NCBI RefSeq assembly: GCF_001468065.1 | Contig: NZ_LNYZ01000001.1 | Span: 248,001-312,000 of the forward strand | DNA: 64,000 bases | From: Legionella steigerwaltii | Lineage (GTDB): Bacteria > Pseudomonadota > Gammaproteobacteria > Legionellales > Legionellaceae | Reading direction: 5' to 3' | In this document: positions 1-9,265 of the stretch, one piece after another | How the letters are laid out: the number at the start of each line of letters is the position of its first letter | Position numbering within the stretch: the stretch's first letter is position 1 | Made by a program: the position numbers and the translations under genes | Notes under the pieces: generated by a model | What the model saw: only the letters and a program-made list of their open reading frames with translations | Database searches by the model: none | Told to the model about the DNA's origin: nothing

Positions 1-41
1 TTGATATCATAATTTTCATAAATGATCTCAATTTTGGCCAT
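1..41 (-). CDS. Possible 5' end of a truncated gene running off the left edge
   Basis: On the minus strand an ATG at 41-39 opens a frame of 13 codons (MAKIEIIYENYDI) that stays open to the window edge. A purine-rich GAGAG lies just upstream, at about 46-51, and could serve as a ribosome binding site. Too little is visible to name a product; it may also be a chance frame. Confidence 0.35.
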   Translation of the reverse strand, partial: MAKIEIIYENYDI

Positions 42-386
42 TGTACTCTCTATAGCGGCACTTTAAAAAATAACTTTAAGCTCTTTTGAATGATTAGAAT
101 GCGAAAATAAAAACGCTATTCAGCACAATTTCGATGCCAATAAAATTTTAGTAAAAGGAGGGATATTGAGTAAATAGAGCTAACGTTAATAGGGAGAAAT
201 AATAAGGATAATCCTTAGTGAAAAAAAGAAAAAAAGCTTTTAAGATTAAAAACGCTAAGATGTCTGCATCTTTTTGAGGTAAGTGTTTTTTACTTAAAAA
301 AACACAAATCCTCGTAAATTCTTGGGTCAATGAGCTGGCGCGTTTGACCTAACAATTATATGAGGACCTGTGTTTTTAATTAATTG
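42..386. other. AT-rich intergenic stretch between the left-edge frame and the secreted protein gene
   Basis: No convincing gene is seen here. A 60-codon minus-strand frame at 148-330 exists, but it has a low-complexity Phe/Leu-rich translation and no clear ribosome binding site. The right part holds a terminator-like hairpin for the gene ending at 387, listed separately. Confidence 0.5.
294..375 (-). terminator. Rho-independent terminator-like structure downstream of the secreted protein gene
   Basis: Read on the minus strand, AACACAGGTCCTC (about 374-362) pairs with GAGGATTTGTGTT (about 313-301). The stem is followed by a run of seven T (302-296). An inner pair GGTCAA/TTGACC within the loop can extend the fold. 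The long loop is unusual for a simple terminator, but position, stem and T-run all fit transcription ending after the gene at 387-1028. Confidence 0.55.
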
Positions 387-1028
387 CTAACCTAAGAAAG
401 GTAGAATTGCAAAGTGTCTCATAATTTCTTCTGCTCTGACTCCATATGTACCTGAAGCACCAGGAACACCCACGGTAGTTAGAGCACCATTACCTGTGTC
501 AAAAACTGGAGCTGATGCTGCGCCTACACCCCATGCTGTAGCCGATGCTGTAACAGCGGAGCTTGGGTTTCCAGTTCCAGTGACAATAAGTGCTAAGTTA
601 GCATAAGCTGTAGTGGGAGGAGTGAAGGATGTAGCTGTTGCTGTAGTTGCAGGGACTGTTGTTGTGGTAACAGAGTCATACACGATAGTTGACATAGTTC
701 CGATTGTTGTTTTAATCGGTGTTACTGCTACTGAACTAATACCAGTACAAGAAGTTGAGCTATGAGTATTTGAAGCAGCCCACTTGACAGTTACTGTACC
801 GTTATAGGCAACAGTTGCAGTAGTTGAGCATGGTCCTGTACTGTCAGATACTACTACAGAAATACTTGAAGCTGTACTTCCAGCGTTGCCTGAAGTGGAG
901 TCTACATTACCAAGGCCATTAATTATGACAAGTTGTCCACTTGTAACACCAGCTGCAAACACAGAGCTTGATGCGAATAAGGCAACTGCAAGGGTAGATT
1001 TTAAAAAGGTATGTTTTAATTGTTCCAT
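387..1028 (-). CDS. Hypothetical exported protein, Ser/Thr/Ala/Val-rich
   Basis: A 213-residue protein with a clear Sec signal peptide: basic MEQLKHTFLK start, hydrophobic core and a cleavage site after VFA at about residue 26. The mature part is strongly enriched in Ser, Thr, Ala, Val and Gly, has few charged residues and two Cys that could form a disulfide; it reads like a beta-rich surface or fimbrial-type subunit. I do not recognise a family. The start is supported by an AAGGAAGA ribosome binding site about 9 nt upstream. It lies downstream of the flagellar filament genes on the same strand but is separated by about 350 bp and a palindromic repeat, so it is probably transcribed on its own. 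The C-terminal tail (EEIMRHFAILPFLG) is compositionally different from the rest. Confidence 0.75.
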   Translation of the reverse strand: MEQLKHTFLKSTLAVALFASSSVFAAGVTSGQLVIINGLGNVDSTSGNAGSTASSISVVVSDSTGPCSTTATVAYNGTVTVKWAASNTHSSTSCTGISSVAVTPIKTTIGTMSTIVYDSVTTTTVPATTATATSFTPPTTAYANLALIVTGTGNPSSAVTASATAWGVGAASAPVFDTGNGALTTVGVPGASGTYGVRAEEIMRHFAILPFLG

Positions 1029-1375
1029 GTTAAATATTCTTCCTTTGATTGATGTTTAAACAACAGAACGTGGAATATACAGCAACCACTCGTGGTAAAG
1101 TCTAGCATAAAATTGCAAATCTGCAGTATTTTTTAAAATAAAGTTTTGTAGGTATAAGAGTGGGTTGCCACCATTGATTGAAATGGTTGCAAGTTTATGT
1201 TGATACTAATGCGTTTTGCTCGATAAGAGGGAGACTTGGTGGTGTTTTGTAGCCTGGGTGTAGCGCAGCGAAACCCGAAATCTGTGGTGCATCATTCCCG
1301 GGTTTCGCTGCGCTACACCCAGGCTACAGTGTTTATTAAGTTCAGTATCTACAATTAAGAAGAGTGCGATGAACC
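1029..1375. other. Intergenic region holding a promoter stretch and one palindromic repeat
   Basis: This gap separates fliS from the exported protein gene. It contains the leader of the gene starting at 1028 and, at 1248-1328, a long perfect inverted repeat. No further coding frame is convincing. Confidence 0.6.
1248..1328. repeat. Palindromic intergenic repeat, copy 1
   Basis: Left arm 1248-1277 and right arm 1299-1328 are perfect 30-nt inverted repeats with a 21-nt loop. The arm starts TGTAGCCTGGGTGTAGCGCA and ends in AAACCCG. The same element recurs at about 15690, 20577, 36238, 45855, 47944, 58101, 58177 and 63181 with arm-specific variants. It lies just downstream of fliS and could also act as a transcription barrier. 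Confidence 0.95.
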
Positions 1376-1777
1376 CTATTCTAGATGATCGGGGTTTACC
1401 TTTTGCCAGGCTTCATGCAATTGTGCAAGCAATGAATTGGATTGTGCTAACAGCTCTTTGTCATTATTAAGATTGGCTTTTAACAACAAAAATTCAATAT
1501 GACCATATAATTGGAGTAAGTTCTCAGCTATCTGCCCACCTTGCTCGCGGTTTAAGCTGGTTTTTAAACCCTCAATAATACTTAATGCTTTACTAATATG
1601 CTCTCCCTTTTCTTGAATTTCTTTGCGATCAATATTGCCTTGCGCTGTGGCAATATGAGTTCGTGCGCCCTGTAACAACAGATTAATTAATTCATGAGGC
1701 GAGGCAGCATCAATACGAGTTTGCAGTTCAATTGTTTTGTATTGATTTATAACTTGTTGATAGGGTTTTTTCATCAA
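1376..1777 (-). CDS. fliS: Flagellar secretion chaperone FliS
   Basis: A 133-residue, largely helical protein, the usual length for FliS, which binds the C-terminal region of newly made flagellin in the cytoplasm and keeps it from polymerising before export. Family features visible are the N-terminal YQQVINQYKTIELQTRIDAA segment and the SPHELINLLLQGA helix, followed by the GEHISKALSIIEGL region. It follows fliD by 11 nt on the minus strand, the common fliD-fliS arrangement, so both are probably on one transcript downstream of the flaG-like gene. Nothing is truncated. Confidence 0.95.
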   Translation of the reverse strand: MMKKPYQQVINQYKTIELQTRIDAASPHELINLLLQGARTHIATAQGNIDRKEIQEKGEHISKALSIIEGLKTSLNREQGGQIAENLLQLYGHIEFLLLKANLNNDKELLAQSNSLLAQLHEAWQKVNPDHLE

Positions 1778-1788
1778 TCATGCTCCAA

Positions 1789-3429
1789 TTATTTGGTTTT
1801 CAATTTGGGGAGGTTCGACAAGATTTGAGTTAACGTATTACTGGTGTTTTGCATCTGTGAGATTAAGAGATCTACCGCATTCCATTGTTTATAATATCTT
1901 TTTTCTAGAATAACGCTACGATCATTAATACGCTTTTGCACTTCATCTAATTGTTTTGCTTGGTCATTTAAACGATCTATCCGTTCTTCAATTTCACCAT
2001 CTTCATCTACTAGAGAATCTAAATAGCTATCAATCATTGAAGCGAGACCATCGCTAACGATAATTTGGCCTCTATCTCCAGTTTGTCCCGAGAGTACATC
2101 GATCGATAGGGTACTGAAATCTCCTGTACCATTTAGAGTAATTCCATCTGTTGAAGTAGCTAAAATGCCACCGATAGTCCCAGACATACTCACTCCAGGA
2201 GTATATTCGCCTAATATAACATCATATGATCCTGCTGCGACTTCGGTATCAATGGAATTGATTTTGATGTTTGGATCGGTAGCTGTAATTTTTTTTGCAA
2301 ATAAGTTACCTATATATTGATAATTATTATCAATAGCTTCATCTAACATTTCCGGGTCAATTTCTAACAGGCCATGTTTATCCGTGGTAATACCTAAGTC
2401 GGCGAGACTTTGAATTGGTCCAACCGAAGTTAATGGGTTGGTAGCCAAGTTATATAGGTTAGTTTTTAATTCTCTAAGCTTGCTGTCACCTTGTAACACT
2501 CCCTTTTTTCTGGTCTCCATATCAAAACCAGTTAAGTTAGTAAGGAATTTCATAAAATCATTATATTTTTTGACGAAATCATTAATCAAACCTTTTACAT
2601 GATCAACATCTTTTTCTAGAGTTAAAGTGACTGTTGTTGCTGGGTCTGCTTGTTGTAAGTCGAGTGTGACTCCTGTTATTGCACCTTCAATTTGGTTACT
2701 GCTTTCATTTAAAAGTAATCCATTAATTTTTACTAGGCTATTTTGAGCCGCCATGGTCTCGGTTAATGAAGTGTTGCTTGTAGTAGGATCATAATTCAAA
2801 GCAGTCAAGCTGCCTGTAATTTGCATGGCGTAATTTTCACCTGTTTCTGATGAGGTTAGGGTTAATCTTGATCCAAGACTATCTTGTACAATCGATGCGG
2901 TAACACCTCCATTTGCAGCATTAATTGCATCGCAAACAGCAGTCAGACTGTCGTTTCCTGCAGCAATATTAATTGTTACTGGAGAAACTGCTGTATTTTG
3001 TGTGAATATTGTATTGTTATTGCTGTATGTGCCAAAGTTAATGGTAATACTACCACTACCTACCGGAGTACTGCTGTTGGCGAAATAACCACTGGCAAGA
3101 CTTTGTGCTTGAGCTAATTGTTGGACTTGTATTTGATATAAACCTTCGACTGCTTGCCCCGTATCTGTAAGGGATGCAGAAACATATCCAGTTTCATTGA
3201 TTAAGCAGCTCATTTGATTAAATTCACTAGCAAAAGATAGAGAATTAAGTGTTGCTTGAAAGGTTGATATGGCACTTTTTAATTGTCCAAATGCAGACAA
3301 TTCGGTAGTAACTGAATTAAGTTTTTTATCGTGCTTTAGTTGTAATGGCATGAGATCTGCTTTTACCAGGCCCTCAACCATTGATTTAATATCTAAACCT
3401 GATCCAATACCTGGCGTTGATAGACCCAT
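1789..3429 (-). CDS. fliD: Flagellar filament cap protein FliD (HAP2)
   Basis: A 546-residue protein that caps the filament and assists flagellin polymerisation. The conserved N-terminus (MGLSTPGIGSGLDIKSMVEG) and the FliD-type C-terminal region with RGQIIVSDGLASMIDSYL followed by a coiled-coil segment (EERIDRLNDQAKQLDEVQKR) are present. The central part is T/S/N-rich and variable, as usual for the exposed domains. The start ATG is preceded by AAAAAAGGGAATGCT, containing an AGGGA Shine-Dalgarno. It lies between the flaG-like gene and fliS on the minus strand; expression is expected in the late flagellar class. Confidence 0.96.
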   Translation of the reverse strand: MGLSTPGIGSGLDIKSMVEGLVKADLMPLQLKHDKKLNSVTTELSAFGQLKSAISTFQATLNSLSFASEFNQMSCLINETGYVSASLTDTGQAVEGLYQIQVQQLAQAQSLASGYFANSSTPVGSGSITINFGTYSNNNTIFTQNTAVSPVTINIAAGNDSLTAVCDAINAANGGVTASIVQDSLGSRLTLTSSETGENYAMQITGSLTALNYDPTTSNTSLTETMAAQNSLVKINGLLLNESSNQIEGAITGVTLDLQQADPATTVTLTLEKDVDHVKGLINDFVKKYNDFMKFLTNLTGFDMETRKKGVLQGDSKLRELKTNLYNLATNPLTSVGPIQSLADLGITTDKHGLLEIDPEMLDEAIDNNYQYIGNLFAKKITATDPNIKINSIDTEVAAGSYDVILGEYTPGVSMSGTIGGILATSTDGITLNGTGDFSTLSIDVLSGQTGDRGQIIVSDGLASMIDSYLDSLVDEDGEIEERIDRLNDQAKQLDEVQKRINDRSVILEKRYYKQWNAVDLLISQMQNTSNTLTQILSNLPKLKTK

Positions 3430-3450
3430 AGCATTCCCTTTTTTGTTTTG

Positions 3451-3470
3451 GTAATTTCCTTCGAAATTAC
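3451..3470. repeat. Small perfect hairpin between flaG-like gene and fliD
   Basis: GTAATTTC-CTTC-GAAATTAC is an 8-bp inverted repeat with a 4-nt loop in the 60-bp gap between the flaG-like gene and fliD. No T-run follows on the minus strand, so it is more likely an RNA-processing or stability hairpin than a terminator. Confidence 0.5.
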
Positions 3471-3489
3471 GTTTTATCCATAAATTGCA

Positions 3490-3774
3490 TCAAACATGTT
3501 TATCTATAGAACCACTAATTATCCCATCAAGCAAGTGCAGTAAATGCAAATACTCGTCTGAGGGTATTTTACGAATTATCTTAGCCGAGATTTTATCAGT
3601 GACTATAGTTTGCAGAAGGCCTGTAGCATGATCAATGGCCTGTTTCGAATCAGTATCCAAATTAAGATCCGATGTGGCGCATTTGGTCACAGGCTTAATG
3701 TTTTTGTCTTTTAATTTGACTGAATCTGTCTGTAGCAATTTATTATTTGCTGGAGGAATCGATTCCATAGTCAT
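3490..3774 (-). CDS. flaG: FlaG-family protein, probable filament-associated regulator
   Basis: A 94-residue protein in the position flaG occupies between flagellin and fliD. The C-terminal half carries the FlaG-type motif around KIIRKIPSDEYLHLLHLLD (about residues 64-82; other FlaG proteins have a similar V/I-I-R-x-I-P-x-E/D-x-L core). FlaG proteins influence filament length; the mechanism is poorly defined. The N-terminal half is polar and not recognisable. An AAAGGAG ribosome binding site precedes the start. The protein is somewhat shorter than typical FlaG, and the assignment rests on this motif plus gene order. Confidence 0.8.
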   Translation of the reverse strand: MTMESIPPANNKLLQTDSVKLKDKNIKPVTKCATSDLNLDTDSKQAIDHATGLLQTIVTDKISAKIIRKIPSDEYLHLLHLLDGIISGSIDKHV

Positions 3775-3826
3775 TTTTTACTCCTTTCCCTTGATTGCTA
3801 CCTTTAATCATTGGGATACAAATAAG

Positions 3827-3854
3827 CCGAAAGCGGCAAAATGCCGCATTTCGG
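3827..3854 (-). terminator. Strong GC hairpin after flaA
   Basis: CCGAAA and GCGGCA pair with TGCCGC and TTTCGG, leaving a one-base bulge and a short loop, directly downstream of the flaA stop. On the minus strand the stem is followed by CTTATTTG, only moderately T-rich. On the plus strand a T-run follows. It probably reduces read-through from the abundant flaA message into flaG-fliD-fliS or stabilises the flaA 3' end. Confidence 0.65.
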
Positions 3855-3875
3855 TTTTTACTTCTTTTTTTACAA

Positions 3876-5297
3876 CTATCCTAACAAGGAAAGAACAGAT
3901 TGTGGCATTGCATTTGCTTGTGCCAACATTGCTGTTCCAGCTTGTTGCAGGATTTGGTTTTTAGTTAAATTAGCCATTTCAGCTGCATAATCAGTATCTT
4001 GAATACGGCTGCGTGCAGCAGACATATTGTCGGATACGTTTTGCAGGTTATTTACCGTTGCATCAAGTCGGTTTTGTAAAGCACCTAATGAAGAACGGTT
4101 AGTGGTAATACTGTCCAGAGCTGCACCAATTCTTAGTATGGCTTTTTCTGCACCAGCTTGGGTAGTGATATCAACTGTATTAACCCCATTGGTATCCAAA
4201 CTAATACTGGTTAAACCGATATCTGCTGTTGTACCACCCACAGTAATCGCTTCAGCAGCGCTCATAGTGATATTTCCGCGTAGGGTTGAAGCAAATGAAC
4301 CACCTGTGACGGATAATCCGTTAGTACCAGCAGTAAATCCAGTACCACTTTCTGTGACGGCAATGTTTCTACCATCAGCTGCAGTTAAAGTCATGCTACC
4401 GCCGTTGAGTGTAGCCACAACACCAGTTTGTTCGCTTGATGCATTGATTGCATCCAAAAGCGCGTTGTTGGATAATGCAGTGGACACATCTTGGTTAATA
4501 AATATATTAACACCATTAATACTCAGGTTATAAGTATCTCCGGCTGCACCACCGATAGCACCAACAGTTGCACTACCACTTGTAGAAGCAGTTACTGTTA
4601 AACCAGAGATACCTGCTGCATTAAGTGCTTCTGCTTTGGCAAAAGCTGATGAGCTGTCTTGACCAGTTGCTGCACCGACAAAGTTTGCAGAAGAGCCGAT
4701 ACTGACTGCTGCACCAGAGCCAAGAGCAATAGTAATATCACTTGCAGCGTTGGCACTTACTGTACTTCCTGTTTGATAAGCAATATGACCTATATCTGCA
4801 GATGCAATACTGTTTATTGAAAATGAAATGGTTTCACCAGAATTAGCACCTATTTGCAGCGAAGCATTTGTATAGGATCCATTCAATATGGTTTGGCTGT
4901 TGAATTCAGTGCTGTAAGCGATATTGTCCATCTCACTCAAAAGGTTGTTTACTTCATTCTGTAATGCTTCACGGTTTGCTTGGCTATAAGTTCCGTTTGC
5001 AGATTGAAGTGCTAACTCTCTCATGCGTTGTAAGAGGTCGGTTGATTCTTGCATCGCACCTTCAGCTACCTGAGCTAGTGAAATACCATCATTAGCGTTT
5101 TTCACTGCTTGGTCCATACCGCGAATTTGTGATGTCATATTTGTTGCAATTGCAAGCCCTGCAGCATCATCTTTAGCGCTATTAATTTTTAGACCAGATG
5201 ATAATCTTTGTATCGCAGTAGCCATCGCGTCGCTTGATTTAGATAAGTTACGCTGAGCAATTAACGACGGTACGTTGGTGTTGATAATTTGAGCCAT
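3876..5297 (-). CDS. flaA: Flagellin, major filament subunit
   Basis: A 473-residue flagellin. The conserved D0/D1 N-terminus ([40 protein letters not shown]) and C-terminus ([41 protein letters not shown]-type end) form the filament core. The centre is an A/S/T/G-rich variable region exposed on the filament surface. The length is like other Legionella FlaA proteins. It is secreted by the flagellar type III apparatus without a cleaved signal. In Legionella the D0 end is what host NAIP5/NLRC4 senses; the leucine-rich end seen here keeps that character. It has its own sigma-28 promoter (5391-5417), a GGAG ribosome binding site, a leader of roughly 85 nt and a 3' hairpin, so it is probably a single-gene transcript. 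Confidence 0.98.
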   Translation of the reverse strand: MAQIINTNVPSLIAQRNLSKSSDAMATAIQRLSSGLKINSAKDDAAGLAIATNMTSQIRGMDQAVKNANDGISLAQVAEGAMQESTDLLQRMRELALQSANGTYSQANREALQNEVNNLLSEMDNIAYSTEFNSQTILNGSYTNASLQIGANSGETISFSINSIASADIGHIAYQTGSTVSANAASDITIALGSGAAVSIGSSANFVGAATGQDSSSAFAKAEALNAAGISGLTVTASTSGSATVGAIGGAAGDTYNLSINGVNIFINQDVSTALSNNALLDAINASSEQTGVVATLNGGSMTLTAADGRNIAVTESGTGFTAGTNGLSVTGGSFASTLRGNITMSAAEAITVGGTTADIGLTSISLDTNGVNTVDITTQAGAEKAILRIGAALDSITTNRSSLGALQNRLDATVNNLQNVSDNMSAARSRIQDTDYAAEMANLTKNQILQQAGTAMLAQANAMPQSVLSLLG

Positions 5298-5390
5298 AGT
5301 TATAGTCTCCTCAGACCTGAATCCCTGGTTTGGGACATTTGTTATTTGGTAAATTCCTTTTCACCTGCAAATTTACCGTACGCAAGAAGG

Positions 5391-5417
5391 TTATCGGACA
5401 TAATGTGAAAAACTTTA
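5391..5417 (-). promoter_or_regulatory. Sigma-28 (FliA) promoter of flaA
   Basis: On the minus strand TAAAGTTT (5417-5410) and TCCGATAA (5398-5391) are separated by exactly 11 nt. This matches the sigma-28 consensus TAAAGTTT-N11-GCCGATAA at every position but one. Confidence 0.93.
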
Positions 5418-5673
5418 GGCTGATACTCGTTTTTTTTGAAAAAAATGGAAAATTTATACATTAAAATTAATAAGTTGTATTTTTTGCTCAGTTTGTTTTT
5501 GTTTCAATTATTTTGAGTTTTTGCTTTGTTGTTAGAGGAGATACCAAAAAATGTATCCATAGTTGATGGTAATCTGGACTAAGTGATAAAAGAGGCAAGC
5601 TATACTTGATATGGATTTAAGAAAATTTTTTTCTGTGTATAATACTGTGATTCTATAATATTAGGTTCCAATT
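5418..5673 (+). promoter_or_regulatory. accD upstream region with a TATAAT -10 element
   Basis: The region between the flaA promoter and accD is AT-rich and non-coding. A perfect TATAAT at 5638-5643, about 31 nt before the accD start, is the best -10 candidate. No good -35 is seen at 16-18 nt spacing. The leader would be about 25 nt. Confidence 0.45.
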
Positions 5674-6561
5674 ATGAGTTGGTTTAAAAAACTATTGCCT
5701 TCAAGGGTCAGTACGGATGCTTCTCAAAAAAAAGGAGTTCCCGAAGGTTTATGGCTTAAATGTTCAGGATGTAATGAAGTTCTTTATAGTACTGAATTGG
5801 AAAGAAATTTAATGGTCTGTCCATCCTGTAATTTTCATCACAGGATATCAGCTCGTGTCCGAATTAAGCAATTTCTTGATGAAGGTGGCCAAGAAGAAAT
5901 CGCTGCATCATTAGAGCCTCAAGACCGATTAAAATTTAAAGACTCAAAAAAATATAAAGACAGAATTTCACAAGCTCAAAAAGCAACGGGTGAGAAAGAA
6001 GCTTTGATTATTGTCAAGGGAACTGTGTTGCAACAGCCTGTGGTTGTTGGTTCTTTTGAATTCAATTTTATGGGTGGCTCCATGGGGGCTACAGTAGGAG
6101 AGAAATTTGTTCGTGCAATTCAAGTTGCAACAAAAGAACAAAGGGCCTATATCTGTTTTACTGCGAGTGGTGGAGCACGCATGCAAGAAGGACTTTTTTC
6201 TTTAATGCAAATGGCTAAAACTTCAGCAGCTCTTGCAAAATTTTCAGAGCTAGGGCTTCCTTTTATTGTGGTTCTGACTGATCCAACAATGGGTGGGGTT
6301 TCTGCAAGCTTTGCTAGTCTTGGTGACGTGATTATTGCTGAACCTAATGCATTAATTGGCTTCGCTGGTCCAAGGGTTATTGAACAAACAGTAAGACAAA
6401 CTTTGCCTGAAGGGTTTCAACGGAGTGAATTTTTGTTGGAACATGGACATATTGATATGATTCTCGAACGAAAAGATATCCGTCCAGTTGTTGCAGAGCT
6501 GATATCTAAATTAACGCGTAAAAACGCAGGGGATTCAGTTGTCAAAGTCGCATCGTATTAG
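5674..6561 (+). CDS. accD: Acetyl-CoA carboxylase carboxyltransferase beta subunit
   Basis: A 295-residue AccD. With AccA it transfers the carboxyl group from carboxybiotin to acetyl-CoA to make malonyl-CoA, the first committed step of fatty acid synthesis. The N-terminal zinc ribbon is complete (Cys30, Cys33, Cys49, Cys52). The crotonase-fold carboxyltransferase core follows, with the [13 protein letters not shown] segment and [10 protein letters not shown], where backbone amides form the oxyanion site. It heads the accD-folC-SPOR-cvpA cluster known in E. coli and other gammaproteobacteria. The folC frame may start 23 nt before the accD stop, suggesting translational coupling. Confidence 0.97.
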   Translation: MSWFKKLLPSRVSTDASQKKGVPEGLWLKCSGCNEVLYSTELERNLMVCPSCNFHHRISARVRIKQFLDEGGQEEIAASLEPQDRLKFKDSKKYKDRISQAQKATGEKEALIIVKGTVLQQPVVVGSFEFNFMGGSMGATVGEKFVRAIQVATKEQRAYICFTASGGARMQEGLFSLMQMAKTSAALAKFSELGLPFIVVLTDPTMGGVSASFASLGDVIIAEPNALIGFAGPRVIEQTVRQTLPEGFQRSEFLLEHGHIDMILERKDIRPVVAELISKLTRKNAGDSVVKVASY

Positions 6562-7963
6562 ACTTCTTACGAAACTCGCTGTAGAGAGAGGGGGACGCGT
6601 TGATACGGAGCATAAAACTGGAGTGTACCCAAGTGTACAAGAAGATTTGAGCACCGTATCGACGAAGCAATTTATTTCTCCAGAAGAGTATCGCAGGTGG
6701 TCAGTTGATGAATGGTTACATGATTTAGAAACTAGAAATGCTCAAGAAATACAGCTTGGTTTAACACGCATTAAGGAAGTTGCGCAAAAATTATGCCTTC
6801 AACTTCCAGGTTGTCCAGTTATTACTGTTGCGGGTACTAATGGAAAAGGTTCAACCGTAACTGCTCTCGAAACGATTTATCATACTGCTGGATATAAAGT
6901 AGGCGCTTACACTTCACCCCATCTTATTCAATTTAATGAACGTATTCGTGTGAATTTAACTCCCATTTCTGATGATGATTTATGTCAGGCTTTTAGTATT
7001 ATTGAGGAGTCTCGTGGAGAAACCCTTCTAACTTATTTTGAAATGACTACGTTGGCAGCATTATGGTATTTCAAAAAAATGGATTTAGATATTATTATTC
7101 TTGAAGTTGGATTAGGGGGGCGTTTGGATGCTACTAATATTGTTGATGCAGAATTATCTATAATTACTACAATAGATTTTGACCATCAGGACTACTTAGG
7201 TACAACGCTTGATGCGATTGGTTATGAGAAAGCGGGGATTATCCGTCCTGGTAAACCGTTTATTTACACTGATTTTGACCCACCTAAATCAATAACTGAT
7301 GTAGCAAAGCAACTTGCAGCACCTGCTTATTTTTTCGGACAGGAGTTTTCGCTTCAAGAACAAGACTCCGTCTGGAGCATTCATTATGACGAAAAACTTC
7401 AACTTACTTCAGTGTATGGATTGCCTAAACCCTCAATACAATTGAAATCGGCAGCTGCCGCAGTTACTGCTTGCCTGTTGCTAGCTCATGATATACCGGT
7501 GACGAATACTCATTTTCAAGTTGCCATGCAGCGCATTTTTATTGCTGGGCGTTTGCAGTTGCATGAGGACACGGTGAGTACTTTATTTGATGTGTCTCAT
7601 AATCCTCAATCGGTAAAGTTGCTCGCTGATACTTTATGCACGTTAAAAAAAGCAAAAGTACATGCTGTATTCTCAGCTTTAAAAGATAAGGATATTTTGG
7701 GTTTGATAATGCCATTAAAGGATTGCGTTGATTGTTGGTATCCTGCACAATTAGATAGCAAGCGTGCTGCTAGTGCGGATTTGTTGCTTGCATTTTTTGA
7801 GGATGCAGAAATTCCTGTGGAAATTTGTTATAATAACCCACTTGTAGCTTTTGAAACTGCATTGAAACAAGCTAAACCTGGTGACTTAATTGTTGTTTAT
7901 GGGTCTTTTTTTACTGTGAGCCATGTTATGGCTAATAGGAGATTCAATGAAATTAGTAATTGA
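6539..7963 (+). CDS. folC: Bifunctional dihydrofolate synthase / folylpolyglutamate synthase
   Basis: A Mur-ligase-type ATP-dependent enzyme that adds glutamate to dihydropteroate and then extends the polyglutamate tail of folates. The ATP loop [14 protein letters not shown], the [14 protein letters not shown] segment and the [12 protein letters not shown] motif are all present, as is the Mur-like C-terminal domain (FDVSHNPQS). The start is uncertain. The TTG at 6539 has an AGGGG site 6 nt upstream but gives about 40-50 extra N-terminal residues compared with E. coli FolC. Later in-frame candidates are GTG 6623 and TTG 6647. The order accD-folC-SPOR protein-cvpA is the classical gammaproteobacterial one. 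Confidence 0.93.
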   Translation: MSKSHRIRLLTKLAVERGGRVDTEHKTGVYPSVQEDLSTVSTKQFISPEEYRRWSVDEWLHDLETRNAQEIQLGLTRIKEVAQKLCLQLPGCPVITVAGTNGKGSTVTALETIYHTAGYKVGAYTSPHLIQFNERIRVNLTPISDDDLCQAFSIIEESRGETLLTYFEMTTLAALWYFKKMDLDIIILEVGLGGRLDATNIVDAELSIITTIDFDHQDYLGTTLDAIGYEKAGIIRPGKPFIYTDFDPPKSITDVAKQLAAPAYFFGQEFSLQEQDSVWSIHYDEKLQLTSVYGLPKPSIQLKSAAAAVTACLLLAHDIPVTNTHFQVAMQRIFIAGRLQLHEDTVSTLFDVSHNPQSVKLLADTLCTLKKAKVHAVFSALKDKDILGLIMPLKDCVDCWYPAQLDSKRAASADLLLAFFEDAEIPVEICYNNPLVAFETALKQAKPGDLIVVYGSFFTVSHVMANRRFNEISN

Positions 7964-8723
7964 TGAGAAGCTAAAACATCGTTTAGTCGGTGTGGCTGTT
8001 GTTTTATCATTAGGGGCAATTTTTCTACCTGCGATGATGAAGAAATCCAGCCAACGTCTTGAAAATAATTTTAGTGTTAATGTGCAGTTACCTCCCAAAC
8101 CAGCAACTCCTAATGTAGTGATGACTAATGAAAAGGAGATGTTTAAAACTATAAAAGTAGCCAGGATTGAAACTCCTGATTTAGAGCAAAAAGGCTCTGA
8201 TCTTGGTAAAGAAGATTTTATTCAATCCATTCAGGTAGCTGATAATGCTGCTGTTGGTGCTGCTGTTCCTGTTGCTAAAGCTACGTCAGCACCTAAAACT
8301 GATGCACTAGCAAAACCAATCGAATTGGCATTAAGTAATGCAGCAAAAAATGTTGTCAAAAAACAAGTCAAAGCGACCCCTGCTAAACCTGTTCGACCCA
8401 TTGTACAGGCAAAGGCAAAACCGATAAGTAAGCCGTATGTAGCTAAAGCAAATGTAAATACTAAACGTCTTTTGAATAAAAAGGATATTTATGCTGTTCA
8501 GCTGGCTTCATTTTCAAAAGTGACTAATGCCCAAGCTTTAGTTAATAAACTACACAGTAAAGGGTATAAAGCAAATTATATCAAAACCACTGGACGACAA
8601 GGTGCTGTCTATAAAGTCTATGCGGGACATTCACCGGTTAAAAGTGATGTGCTGAAATTAAAAAATCAATTAGCAAGTGCCATGCAGTTGAATGGTTTTG
8701 TGGTCAATACCGGAGTTAGCTAA
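7947..8723 (+). CDS. SPOR-domain cell division protein (DedD-like)
   Basis: 258 residues from the ATG at 7947, which has an AGGAG ribosome binding site 5-6 nt upstream; the longer frame from 7923 lacks one and would add 8 residues. Topology: short basic N-terminus ([13 protein letters not shown]), one membrane segment at about residues 13-30, a long Ala/Pro/Lys-rich periplasmic linker, and a C-terminal SPOR domain (YAVQLASFSKVTNAQALVNKL, then LKNQLASAMQLNGFVV). SPOR domains bind denuded septal peptidoglycan. Position between folC and cvpA is that of E. coli dedD, which supports the assignment. Confidence 0.88.
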   Translation: MKLVIDEKLKHRLVGVAVVLSLGAIFLPAMMKKSSQRLENNFSVNVQLPPKPATPNVVMTNEKEMFKTIKVARIETPDLEQKGSDLGKEDFIQSIQVADNAAVGAAVPVAKATSAPKTDALAKPIELALSNAAKNVVKKQVKATPAKPVRPIVQAKAKPISKPYVAKANVNTKRLLNKKDIYAVQLASFSKVTNAQALVNKLHSKGYKANYIKTTGRQGAVYKVYAGHSPVKSDVLKLKNQLASAMQLNGFVVNTGVS

Positions 8724-9265
8724 TGCAATTTCAATGGGTTGATATTATTTTAATAATAATAATTGGTTTATCCACCATTACCGGCTTACTAAGGGGATTT
8801 ATTAAAGAGTTTATTGCCTTAGGAGTATGGGTTTTAGCCGTATGGGCAGGTTATACCTACTCAAATGCCCTTAATCCCTATCTACAACCTTATATACAAG
8901 ATCCATCAATTCGTTCTATAGCTGGTTTTGTTATTGTTCTTCTTGGTGTTCTAATCGTTGGTGGTATCACTAATGCGATACTTGGCCTCTTTTTAAGGGG
9001 TAGTGGCCTAGGGGCTATGGATAAAGTCTTAGGTGGCCTTTTTGGTTTTGCTCGCGGGGTTTTTATTCTTTCACTTATATTCTCCGTGCTCAGCATGACC
9101 TCTTTGCCATATCAGCAATATGTTCAAACTTCTAGAGTTTATAATCAACTTTTACCTGTTATTAACTGGATTTCAGGTTACTTACCAGGGCTTATTAATA
9201 AAGCAAAACAAACAGTATCGCTAAACGAATCCTTGAATCTTATTGATATAGTCCCTGAGACTTAA
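8723..9265 (+). CDS. cvpA: CvpA family inner-membrane protein
   Basis: A 180-residue protein with four predicted membrane segments and the CvpA hallmark near the second one ([23 protein letters not shown]). In E. coli CvpA was linked to colicin V production and envelope stress tolerance; its biochemical role is unknown. The start codon overlaps the stop of the SPOR gene by one base (TAATG), indicating coupling. Unlike in E. coli, purF does not follow. Instead the 3' end overlaps the convergent nadD by 26 bp. Confidence 0.92.
   Translation: MQFQWVDIILIIIIGLSTITGLLRGFIKEFIALGVWVLAVWAGYTYSNALNPYLQPYIQDPSIRSIAGFVIVLLGVLIVGGITNAILGLFLRGSGLGAMDKVLGGLFGFARGVFILSLIFSVLSMTSLPYQQYVQTSRVYNQLLPVINWISGYLPGLINKAKQTVSLNESLNLIDIVPET

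Noticed and set aside
148-330. 60-codon minus-strand frame in the left intergenic region
   Set aside because: Low-complexity Phe/Leu-rich translation, no good ribosome binding site, and it overlaps part of a terminator-like structure.
4027-4533. 168-codon plus-strand frame inside flaA
   Set aside because: Antisense shadow of the Ala/Thr/Ser-rich flagellin centre; its composition is what the reverse of that repeat-like region would give.
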